Below, one piece after another: positions 12,301 to 24,900 of a DNA stretch of 64,000 bases. The number at the start of each line of letters is the position of its first letter. Within the stretch, counting starts at the first letter, position 1. A program made the translations under genes and the position numbers. Below the pieces are notes generated by a model. That model saw only the letters and a program-made list of their open reading frames with translations. It was not told the DNA's origin and did not search any database. This DNA is from Baylisascaris procyonis (lineage: Eukaryota; Nematoda; Chromadorea; Rhabditida; Ascarididae), in assembly GCA_037389465.1 (NCBI GenBank), contig JAZARR010000153.1, positions 228,501-292,500 on the forward strand, given 5' to 3'.

Positions 12301-15300
12301 GAATTTAATCTTGACGTCTCCTGATGATGACATCTGATCTGAAAGAGTTCAGAGCAATCTCCAACGTAATCGTCACAAATGGGAAATATAACATAGCCAT
12401 AATTTATACACCCTCTACGTCTTTTTTTGGGTAAGCATGTAAAACCACAAACAAGTAAACTTGTTGAATGAACCTTATATTCGAGAACACTATTCCAGAA
12501 ATGAATTTCGCTAAGTAATTCAAGAGTGGGATTATTTGAGGCGATTCCTCCATCCAAATATTTATTTTCAGCTGATGTAAAATATGTTGGTGCTGCTGTT
12601 GAACGTCGTATTGCACGCCAAATTTTTATATCTGAAATCGATGAGCAATTTTTCCTTCAAAAAAAAAAAAAAATTCATTCAATTTTCGTATCGTTGAATT
12701 TAAGTTTATCAAAGAAAAATGAATAAAAAAAAATAAAGAGGAAGATGGTAAAAATATTAAAGAAAATAAAAGAACCTGCAGGCGACGTATATCCAAGTTC
12801 ATTGTTCTCTTCCTCTGATAATGGTAATTCATAGTTTCGCATAAGTTCCATTTTAACCGGGAATGTTTCTGCTCGTACAGTCGGTATAATTAATCTGCAA
12901 TGAATTTGATTGCTGACTTTTTTCTTTTCCTTTCTTATGTATTCATAATTTTAGAAAAAAAGGGTCCAAAAGGGTCAAAAAAGGGTCAATTTAGACGGTG
13001 CACAATACTAATTTTTGAATAATTAAGAACATCCTTCAATTATCTTGTATTGTCTCTTTGAGAACATCAATCATTGCTTAGCCATTTTCGAGTAATTAAA
13101 AAAGAGCCTAGAATATATTGGCTCATTCCATATCCCATAGAAATAATTCCTATCAAATTCGAAATGCTAAAATCTTATTGCTTTAGCTGCCTTCTTAATC
13201 ATTAAGCTCGCTGCGTTCGGTATAACGAGCCATCTCGGGTGCGGAATCCCACTTTTTTGGCTTTTATGCACTACGCCGATGCAGTCTTCTGTTAATTTTA
13301 TTAACACAACTGTGCCTTCACTGTGAAAGAATTTAACTGATTTCACGGCTGTACACATAGTTCGTTGACTATACACATATGCATAAATGCGTATACATAT
13401 TTGTGTATACTTGCTACTGATAAATATATACTAGCCGCTTATTTATTTATTTATTCAGTTTATTTATATTTATTAGTTCATCCATCATTTATTTCTTCTC
13501 TTATCAAAATATAAATAAAAAAATTAAAAATGGGATAACGAACTGACTTTGGATATTTGATGTCGGCGAGAGTGCGTTCTTTGCCGACTGATTTTTGAAT
13601 CAACGTTTCAAACACATCGGCATCATATGGTCGTGACCATCGATCAAAAACACAATCCTTAAATCGAAGATAAAATTGCAGACAATGGCGCAAATCGAAA
13701 CCTGAAATAGACTCACATTCATAGCGATAATATTCGATCACTTCGAAGAAGGGGAGTAAACAACACACTATTTCTTTACTTCAGGTAACAATCAAGTCAC
13801 GACTTCCGGGCCCCGAAACGTACATTTGCAATTGAATCATATCAACCTTATTTTCACTTATTCATGTCTACATTCCTGCATTTCTCCACTCCTTGTGACT
13901 TAGCCTTTTCTGAGGGCAAGGGGGGAGGGGTGGGTGGGAGCAGCGTCGGACGATGCAGGGAGGAGGGTTTAAACGCATAGCTGCGTCCTTCAACATTACC
14001 GGTTGCAGATGTGCTTGTCGTTTTTTATTGTACATATTTATTATGTCGGGTTGCATGTTCTATGTTTTCTTTGTCATAAAATAGTGATGTTTTTGTTGTA
14101 AATGCAAAGCCATTTGCGCCATTAATCCTTCATATTTTCGAAAGCGATTTCGCTGCCTTTATTGCACAGCCCAATGTGCTGACTTTTCAGCGATGACGTC
14201 ATTGCCATTTACGAAAGCTGTACATTGATCATTGAAACATTTCTGAGTTCATAGTTCCTTAATCAAAAAGTTTTCCCTACCGAATCCAGTAAATTTTATG
14301 TTTCGCATGTGGAACTCCAGAATTTTTTCTTTTATTTCCTGTTTTTGCAAGTAGAGACTCCGAAATCCAACTCCGTATAAGCGCTCTGAAGGTGAACGAT
14401 GCTGATACTATTACTCTTACGGCACTAACTGTTACTCTTATTGTTACTAAATACTTAATACTCCAAACAAAACATCATATGTGAGGCAATTAAAATACCT
14501 GAAGCAAGCGCAGTCGTAATCAAAGATCCAGTACTCGTGCCAGCCACCCAATCAAAATAATGAAAAACTGGCGCTTCCAAATATTTTTGTAAAGCAAGTA
14601 ATATCTGTAAAGAGAGAGTTCTTCGGATTAAAACTCACCTTCTAAGTCTAATTCTTTATAAAATGTTGCTTCCAGGAAGGATGAAATGGATTTTCAGCTA
14701 TCACTACTTACCCTTGAAGGTACCCATTGCAATAATGGTTAGGAATAACCCCTGCAATCGGGATTAATGGTGGGCAAAAAAAGGCGAATTTCGTCACTTC
14801 CTTGATGTATTTCTAACAATCACGGCCAATAAATAAAACCTGGCAATTCATATTCTAAAAACGCCCTCTAACATGTACACGCAGCACATGAAACGTTATC
14901 AGGACCGCGGAACATGAGTATCGCCGCGTTTGGCCCACATTCATCGTAGTGGTTTTGTTTTAACGATATATACGAGATGAATCCTGTTCAATGAAGCATT
15001 GCGCTCTCCAGCTAAGCTGGAATTAAGTGTTCATGAAAGAACAGGTAATCCAATGAGCCTATAAGTACCGTGATTGGCTTCCTCGAAATTTAAAAACTAG
15101 AAAACTAGTTCGAATCTGGTGGTTGTCAAGCATGGATATAGACAATCACTAAAGAAAAAGCCCGAAGAACTAATAGAAATCTTTAAGGTTCAAAATCCGC
15201 GTATTCTTAACTATCAGTTACCTCTATATTTATATGCAAGGTTTGACTTAAACCTTGTTTGTGGACTCCGGAGTCAGTCAAAATTTGCATACGAATAAAA

Positions 15301-18300
15301 ACTTTCCCTAATTTGCGTTCCCTAAAACGTAAGCGATTCGAACCTCGTTTTTCTTGGCGATGTTTAGGATAACAACAAAATTTCAATTCATACTTAAGGA
15401 TTTTTGCGAAAGAAAAAAATTCATAATTTAACCTGAATAGTCGCTAATCCTCGAATACCACCTCCATCGAGTGCAAGTGCACTAATCATATATTTATTTT
15501 TTCCACGTATATCATCCAGGTTATCCAAATACGAGTAAACTTTTTGAATTGATAACTGAAAAAAAACTAATATTACATTAAAATTAATTTTACAATACAA
15601 TTCGTTTCAAATTTTGTCATTTGAAAGTCGAATAATTTGGATGAATGCCTGAATATTGGTAAATACGAGTAAATGTCTTCAAAACATTCGATAATACTAC
15701 GTTCTCATTCACCTGATTCCATTTGGCCGTAGCAATTCGAAAATTGGATCATACTATAAATAGGCCTTTCTGTTGCCTAAAAAATCCTCGAAATACGCCG
15801 ATTTCATGAGATTTCAACCTTAATTAGAAAGAAAGAAAACTAAAACGTTACTTTTTGAGCGTAATTTGTAGGCGATTTGCGATCAATTTTTGTTCGTGGT
15901 TGAACTCTATCTGGGTCGAGATCGAAATCATATGGTATCGCTTGTGATACTTCCTACAAATTTTAAGTGATTATACCATTGTGGCTGGGAAAACTAATAG
16001 CTAACATGAAGGTCGTGTCCAACTCATTTGGTTTTGTATATCTCGATTTGATAATTGAATCAAATATCCGCGAATTTAGTGATTGCAAAAATTTCATCCA
16101 AGTATTTGTACTCGAACTTAGAATTTGAATGGGAAATTTTTTTGAAAATTTTCTAAATCCCTCATGTGGGAAATCGAATACCCGTGGGCATCTTAAGTAA
16201 AATGGGAAGAAACAGTCCTTGAGGAGGAGGAGGGGGAGGGAAGCGAAGAGAACATCACTGAAATTACAAACAGTGAAACATTATAAATTCATAAGACACT
16301 ATCGGGCAATAATAATACTAATAGTTCCCCCACATATAGCCCAAGTATTCATATCAGTGACTGAGAGTATAAATATCTCAAACTTCTTATTTTCTTTACT
16401 TATTTTGCCAGTGATTTTCATTTGAAATTTTCTTCCCTCTACTTGAATAAACTTTTTACCACAACCCTTGCATTAAAACAATTCTTTCATAATAAGAAAA
16501 AATATCGTTTTATAGTTGTTTCTTTTTAATCCTATTAAAATAAAATTAAATTAAATAAATAAAATAAAATAAAATGAAATCCTATCTACTGATAGTAAAT
16601 TTGAATAAATGGAATAACTATACTAATATTTTCAGCTGCGAAAACGTTTCACCTTTTGGCTGTTCGTTTCTTTTGGTTGTAAAGGGTCTGAAATAATGAA
16701 CGGTAAGAAGTGGCAAAATCAAATTTGAATTATTCTGCAAGAATATTTATGTTGAGTTAGTGGGTAGCGTATGATTTCCTAAAGTGGGATGGGCACAATT
16801 CTTGCATCTACATTGTTATAGGCGGGAAACGACAGTAATCCGAAGGTAATTGTGCATATTCATAAAGGTCTTCTGATTTGCATTTTGCTCCTGAATGATG
16901 CATTTTTTGTTTTTACTTCAAAAGTACTTATGCTATTCCCTGAAGGTTTTGGTGTCATATCTTCAAGTCTCTTAAGTTAACTCTTACATCTTATCTAAGC
17001 ACAATTGCAGAGAACGATGGCAATTCGATTGCGAACTGCGAACGGAGCTGAACTCCTATCCAACACTGCGTACGCACCACTACCGTACTCTGCACTCAAC
17101 AAGTGGAATGCTAACGCTCATCACAGAAACTCGAAAACTTGTAAAAATAAACAGGCAATTTTTTCCCATCATTCAACTCAGGGTGTCAAATAATGCCCTC
17201 ATGCAAAATTTCAGCTCAATTGAGGAAGGGGAAATGCACTTGCTGGAGGGGTCATCTATGCTGCGCTAATCAAAGATTGCAGAGAACGACGACCAATGCA
17301 GCCCTTCGAGTGGAAATTTTGCGTGGGGACATTATTTGACACCCTCAGTTGAATGATGGAAAAAAATTTGCATGTTCGTATTAAAAGCTTTCAAATTTCT
17401 CTGATGGTGTTAGTATTCGTTTGCAGAGTGCAGAGTACGATAGTGATGCGTACGCAATGTAGGACAAGAACTCAACTCCGTTCGCTGTTCGCAGCCACCC
17501 AGGGTACCATCTTTCTCTGCAAGAGTGCCCTTATCTAGACCTCAATGGCATCCCTCTGAAATAGGCGCTATAAACTGATAGGTTGTAAGGTGGTTGACGC
17601 CTTCCCTTTTTATACTGGACTGCTGTTATTTGGTAATAGGTTTCAACATTTTATTTAAAATATAAAAAAAAAAAACATGAAATCTTATATAAACCTGGAG
17701 AAGGAAGTTCAGGTGAGTCGGCGCCCCGTGGTGATTTCATGCTCAACGATGATAATGATTGCGTCCTTTCTGTCCTAAAATTGAATGCTGTTCACAAGGA
17801 GGAAAGTGGTCACTTCAAGATGGGAGGAGACATGGAAGGGCATGAACGCGGCATCAATCATGTCATTTCAATCACTCCTTCTTTATTATTGTTTTGGGTT
17901 GATTTCGTTTATTCATTTTTTATTGAAGCTGTAATATTCAAGTGGTTTTCACTTACACTGATAGAAGTTCCCCTTTCATCGAAAATGTTTCGCTAGCTTA
18001 TGGAAGTTCTTAAAAGACGACTTTATTCCTTCACTAAATTCAGTCCCATCCTCAAATCTGACCCCTTTCTGCATTAGGGGAGAGAACTTCAGGTTCTAAA
18101 ATATTGTGCAGCAAAAGAAACTTCACTATGATAACAAATAATGAACAATCGATAAAACTCGTTGGTTGAATTGCTCAATCTTGTCTATTTATTCCACTCT
18201 TTATATCAGTAATTAAAGAAACGCATTCAACAAGCTGACATAAACAATACTAATTAATTTTATGAATTGCTAGCAAATCTTGAAATCTGCGCATTAAGAA

Positions 18301-18912
18301 TATTTTATCTGATCGGATTACCCGAAGAAATCAATATAAGACCCGATTTCTTTGCGGCTTCATGGACATAAAATAGAGATCCGACCGGTCATAAATATGC
18401 ACGAATTTTTAAAAGCTTTAAATAAGCTATCGTTAACGCAGCATCCAACACATCACAGCCGCTTTAGCATATTTCACCTCTCATAGACAAAGCAACTCGT
18501 TGCAGATTTGGTATTTTCACTTTTTCGCCCTTTCTGAGCTTTTTACCACATTTTGAGCAATACTTTGGACATTTTGCATTCGCTATTTTTTCCTTTCTAA
18601 CCCATTTCACACTTAATGTTGTTTCTTCATATAAAATTTTGAAATAAATAAAAATTTAAATTAAAAATCAATTATTTTAATGCATAACTATTAATGCACT
18701 AAAAGAGTGGAAAGTTTTGTTTTGCAAACTGATAAAAGAACTAACGAATCGGATTTGGCGATTTCAATAGCGGAGAGAGTGTCATAATTGGCACATGCCA
18801 TCGCACATCCATTCATCTCTACGGAACACCGTCGAGCACCACACATTATCACTGAGCGTAATATTTCACATGCCTCTTTGCTAAAAACCAACATCTTTAT
18901 ATAAATGTAAAT

Positions 18913-18978
<66 letters not shown>

Positions 18979-21900
18979 ATCTTAACGGCAATATATGTAA
19001 ATCACCGCGTGATTAATGGTTAAGAATGACTCACGTTCTTGATGGTAAATCTTGTCCAAAGGCGGGTAAATCCAACAATCTCAACTCATCTATTGATTTA
19101 TCAGAAAATTTTAGGAACAGTTTTACAAATGCTTTTTCAATTATCTAAAATTTTCAAATAAAATATTGAAAATAATACCTTGATCTACTAAAACGTGCGG
19201 CAATATGTCTTGGTGTCTCTCCAATACCAGCATTAGGATTTGCACCCAAAATAAGTAGAGCATGTACCATCTCCACGTTAAGTCTCTGAAATTTTTTCAA
19301 TGACGTCGAGTTTCTGCATTTTTCTATCTATCATGAAGTGATTACTTACACATTTGGTTAGACGGGTTTCAATTTCGGTGCATATATCTGAGCTCTGTTT
19401 CGTCCGACTTTCGTTTTCCTTGTTTTTTCCCCATACATTATATTATTTTTCCCCAGTTTTTGGGCAGATCCCTAGTAGCTGAATGGAAAACTTCCCGTGT
19501 ATGACCTATCAAGAAGTTTGATGCCGATATGCCCTGTCATCCCGTCTTGTACTAGTGGTACTGCGTACCGTGCGGGAAAATCGAAGTGCACGCACTGCAT
19601 TTTTGGAAAACAGTGAGCTTTTTCGGCAGATGTATTATTTTGCCCGGCTTACGGTCATAATACGCTATAAATGGGCACCAATAAGAAATACAATATGAAG
19701 AGAAAATAGTGCAAACCGAAACAGCAATCGAGAGTGCCGTATGACCGTCATTATCAAGGAGATCGAGATCCACGTCATAACCGGCGATTGCGAACACAAG
19801 CTGTAGGTCATCTTTATGCGTATACATATGCAACGGTGTTTGTCCAGCATGATTTTTCGCATTCAAATCAAGTTGAGAGCCTTTCAATTGAAGTAATGCA
19901 ATCAATGGTTGTTTTTGTGTGGCCACATGTAGCACCGTATTTCCGGTCATTGCATCTCGTTCGTATAGTAATTCATTGCTGGTCTCTGTTACAAGCGTTT
20001 GCATCAAGCTTAAATAAAAATTTTTGAATTTTAAATATTATTTCAAAAACCCTTGAAAAAAAAGTATCTGAAAAATTTGTCAACAAATACTGACTGTCAA
20101 AAAAAAAAAAAAAATCCACATATTAGTGATATTTATCTATTGGAATTGGAGGGTATTGTCATTCATGTGGAGAGAAATTCCTGCGTGGGAAATTCCATTC
20201 AGACGGAATGTGAAAAATCGCCCAATTGTGGAAGAATTAAATTATCTATCATCATTGTCTCAGATCTAAAGATACACCTTCAATAGCTCATAAAATAAAC
20301 TTTGCCAATGCCAACTTGAAATCTATGCCCAATATTCCTAAATGGAAACCAGGACTAATTCGTCTGGCCTAACTCGTCAACTTGGGAACCAAGCCTAATT
20401 CATTTTATAATAAATTTTGGCAAAATTTAATGCGATTCGCAATATGCAAAAAAGCTTGAAAACCACTCTATTACTCATCCCGCTCCCATACTGTAGCACC
20501 ATAGCATAGCGCTACTCGAAGGCAATCTTGAGGCACTTTATGTTAGATTAATGCAATCGAATAAGCAATATCACCTACAGATCATCTTTTAATTAATCCT
20601 CGCAAAATTTTCCCGTTAGGTTGGTATAGCCGATTTCACGTGTCAAATATATTAAAAGAGCCCGAAATATTAAATTGCTATGCACATACTCGAGTGTTTT
20701 CGATTTGTCCTGCATCGCTTCAAAGAAAGGATTCATCCCACTTGATCGTACGTTCACCGATGCACCATATCCAAGCAATGCGGAAACGCATCGTGCATTC
20801 GCCGATCGAATTGCCAAATATAGCGGTGTACAACCATCGTTATTAACAACATTGACGAGCTTCTCGAATTCCGTTCGAGCTTTCTCCCAAATTACCTGGA
20901 ATACTGAGTTGGTAATTAAATGCCTATTGAGTGAAGCATCATGACAGTCGATTCGATAAACGAATAAATACATCACCGCGAGAGCTAATTAGTCGTCACA
21001 ACTGTGATGGGATATTAGCTCAACACCGAAGGACTCGGTCTTTCTTGGACACTTTGGAAAGGAATTAGAACTCTCAGATACCATGAATCTTTATAAATGG
21101 TAAAATACTGTCGGAACGAAATAGTCTAAAGAATCTAGACAGAGAAGCAGGCAAGTCTGGACAAAAATGGACAAATTTGGACAAATATCATAGCGGTATC
21201 TATCACCTTTACTCATTAACTATTCCGCTCCTAAATGACAATGGTGACAAAATTCGTTGAAAAAAAAAAAAACGATGAATCGCAACATAAGAAAATGAAC
21301 AAGATAAACCTGTAAAGCAGCTTGTGAATATTGTGCTGCAAAATGCAGACAATTATTGCCGTTAATATCACATTGTGATAGATTTGCACCATGGCTGCAA
21401 TAAAAATTGACTATTAAAATTTAATGAATAATATTTTAAGATGAGCGAAAAAAATATTATAGAACTACATTATATTATTTGCATATTATAGAATTGCAAT
21501 CATAGAATATTATAGAAATCGCAATTGCAATTCCATACTATATTATAGCAATGCAAAAATTATAGAAATGCATTGAACTATTTGAATTATTTATCAATTG
21601 AAGTGATCACTCAACACATTAATTTGAATATGACTGATACTGCAAAATGATTTAATATAATTTAAATAATATGCAAATTCAATGCAACATAATTAATCCG
21701 TAATTTGAATAATATGCAAATTTAATGCCACATAATTGATTCCCTCATTTCAAATTCTATAAGTAAGGAAAATCGATTAAATAATAATCACTTCCATTAA
21801 ACAGTAACGTTCATATTTCTTTCCGGTTCAACAATCTTTGAAAAAATTATTGTAAAAGATAATATTAAAAAAAATAAATAAAATAAATATAAAAAATAAA

Positions 21901-24900
21901 TAAATAAAATAAATATTTACGTAATCAACTCGGCGATTAATTCCGTTTGATTATTTTGTATAGCGATCATTAGTGGATATAAACCTTCAGGATGGCATTT
22001 CGTCGATAACATTCTAAATGAATGAGCAATTTTGCAAACAATATTTCACGTTCGAATTTTGAAATCACAATATACGGTAATGGAGGAAATATACGGTAAT
22101 GAAGGCAATATACGGTAAGGTAGAAAATACAGTTGCAAAAAATAACTCTTAAAAATCATCGAAAGTTCTCTTAATTCGATTTAAATAATATCTCTTCTTA
22201 CTTACATTGAGCAAAAAAAAAAAAAAAAAGGAAATCCTAATGTGATAAATATAGGAATAAAATAAAATAGAATAAATAAACGAATTGCCTTTTATTTGAA
22301 ATATTTAAGCACAAAAAAACTAAACCAAATTTTCATTGAGTAAATCTAACCTCTTACGATGTCGTTCATCAGCATCGATAAAAACTTCACTCATTCCAAG
22401 CATTGCGGCAACATGTGCCGATCTCCATAGCATATGTTCACGAAAACTGCTAAGAAGTTTACGTACTAAATCCACTGGATCTTCCTTTCTCTCTAAATAG
22501 AAAATAAAAATAAAAGAGGAAGATGAGCAAATAACGTTTTAAATATATATGAGTGCATAGTATAAATAATATTTTTAAATATTAAGTATAAATGAGCAAA
22601 TACGGCGAACGTTTTAAACAATAAGGTATATGCTGAGTGCAATTTCTTTCAGTAGCATATTTGGCAATCGAAAGGATTCCGCAAAATTTAAGTGTAATTT
22701 CATTCCATTTCGAGGTCAACTTTTTTCAAATTGCTTCTTGGTATAGCTATGAGAAGAAAAGATTTTCCATTCCAATTTAAGTAACCCATGAATTCACAAA
22801 GTAAACTATGAAATTTTAACTAAGAGACCAATATTCATTCACTTATCGAGCTTCTAAGTAGCGAACAGGTTGTGAAATTTATAGGAACTTTCATGAATTT
22901 TTGAAACTGGTGATAAAATTATTTAAATCTTCCGGAATCTTCATAAAAATTCACTGACTGTTTGAATGACTGACCGTTTTAATGAAAGTAATTTTGTTTA
23001 AAACCAAAAAATCATTAACGCAAACCGGAAATGAACTGCTAGATCTTTTTCCGGAAGTTTTTGACTAGTGAAAGAAACTTTATGATGCTTGTTTTCTTAT
23101 AGACCTTTGCAAATTAAAAAGTAATTCTTAAATCTTTTTAGTTGATCGCTGAGGGTCGTCTAACCGTTACTAGAGTGCTGGAAAGACGGGCACCGTGTCG
23201 GTTGATACTGAATCAATAAGAATCTCGTTTCAGACCCCTCAACCACCAACAATACTGATGGCGTTATCGGTAAATACTGCGATACCATAATGGGATATCC
23301 GTCGTTACAAACCTACCAATCATTTATGGCTGATACAGCATTCCGAACCTAATATCCGCGATCAGAAACGATAGCAATGAGATTTGAAACAAGTCGGCCT
23401 TTTTGAATTTAAAGGCATATAACGTATTTATTAAACAAGAAATTCATCCCTTAGCTTCCTAGAATTAACGATGAACGACGATGTAGGTGGATAATACATA
23501 AATAGTATTTTACATTGCAATGCAAAAATCTATGATATTTGAATGAATGATATTGATTATCCCTCCCAATATATTCAAAGAATTCACTTACTATCGATAT
23601 ATCTGAAGAGGAGACAACAATCACGACATCGTTGACATAATTCGACCACATCGTCGGCATTCTCTGAGCGATAAATGCTAAGGAAATGTCGACGACCATC
23701 CCCATCGACGAATGCAAATATCAGATGACAGAGGATATCGCCTTGTGTAGTGATACGATCCTGAGGGTTCTGCGATCTCACACCATTCAATTCATCGAGA
23801 ACATTTCGTACCGTTGTTGGACCTCTTCGTACTTGGAACGGTGATTCCACATCTAGAAATTTGTTCACTAGATGAATAAAAGTCGAGATGATAATATTTT
23901 GAAATAAATGGCGACTAATTTAAAAATGTCACTTAAATGGCTAACATGAATTCGTGCTAAAAAATTCTCCTCTCCTTGCCCTCAGCCCTTTTCTCCAATT
24001 TTTGGAGAATTTGGTGGCTTATCGCCTTTTCCCAAAAATTTGTGTCCCACTATTTTTAAATTTGCCGTTTGTCGCTTTACGACGAAACTGTTAGAGAGCT
24101 CATTTTAAATCATGAAATGGTAATTTCACTATAAAAGTCGACAGGTAAATAATAAAATTGGCTTTCTTTCAGTGATACACAGATGGTAGATCCAGGTGAC
24201 TCACAATCTGACCGGAAAGAATCGCTCCCCCTCCACCTCCCTCTTCCCCCCACCATATCCCAGATGATTGCGCCACCCCTTCATTCGCGCCTAAGCAACC
24301 CAGTCAAAAGCTCTCAAATATCCCATCCGATGTTTTGTCGTCTACTCCTTTCCATTTCCGACGCAGCTATCAGCTCCAAGTGAACCTATGACCTCAATCC
24401 GTTTTTCTCAGCGAGAATATGTCAGCTGAAAGTTTACGACCCTCAAATATATGCTAATTTTATCCTCTACCGTCTACGTCTTGTACCGCTTGTAGCATAT
24501 ATACTGTTCTCGTCATTATTATCCTCTCTCAGCTTTTTGTCGATTTTATGCTAATGGGTGAAAGCCATACGCTCGAATCTACATCTTCCATATTCTAAGT
24601 CACTTAAAACTGAATTTTATTGATTGCCCACTTACTAAGATCTTTATAGAGACTCTACTATCGAATTAAAGAACAAATATAATTGATTACTACAATCTTA
24701 ACTAAACAAATTAAAATATAAACGAATAAATAAATGAAGAGAAAAGTGAATTAATCCACTAGTTGAATACAACCGAACCAAATTAAATATATATTCGAGA
24801 AATTGAATAAATAAATAAAAATGTTAAATAAAATTGCCTTATCGAAATAAATAAAATTAGATAAACTAGATAAACTGAATAAAGCGAATAGATAAATATA

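Larger units (their letters stand above)
9059..13701 (-). other. phospholipase exons 14-19: rest of the catalytic domain and C-terminus
   Basis: Exon 14 has the SRPYDAD...TLADIKYPK segment. Exon 15 has the [10 protein letters not shown] strand region. Exon 16 has STAAPTYF and the DGG motif in [14 protein letters not shown], which supplies the catalytic Asp. Exon 17 has LSVGTG. Exon 18 (11452-11316) has [13 protein letters not shown], matching the WCxMxxxxYFRLN segment near the PLA2G6 C-terminus. Exon 19 starts [16 protein letters not shown] and ends at TAA 9061-9059, about 25 residues longer than the human protein. Exon 18 ends with two bases of a codon that the first base of exon 19 completes. 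Confidence 0.93.
18730..22492 (-). other. phospholipase exons 4-10: ankyrin-repeat region
   Basis: Seven exons encode about 350 residues with ankyrin-type TPLH cores: [11 protein letters not shown] (exon 6), [14 protein letters not shown] (exon 7), [25 protein letters not shown] and [10 protein letters not shown] (exon 8), [10 protein letters not shown] (exon 9). Helix-end patterns such as LLGYGASVN and LLILGANPN lie between them. I count about seven repeats, some degenerate, as in mammalian iPLA2-beta, where they support oligomerisation and partner binding. Exon 10 ([16 protein letters not shown]) is the bridge just after the repeats; the same place in human PLA2G6 also has a Gly-Ala-x2-Cys pattern. 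Confidence 0.9.

Noticed and set aside
12404..12616. Minus-strand frame with Gln/His repeats
   Set aside because: It is another frame of phospholipase exon 16, which carries the DGG motif in the accepted frame.
13868..14056. Short minus-strand frame between phospholipase exons 13 and 14
   Set aside because: It lies inside an intron whose flanking exons join perfectly without it, and it has no conserved motif.
15095..15125. GTTCGAATC resembling a tRNA B box
   Set aside because: There is no matching A box, acceptor stem or cloverleaf around it.
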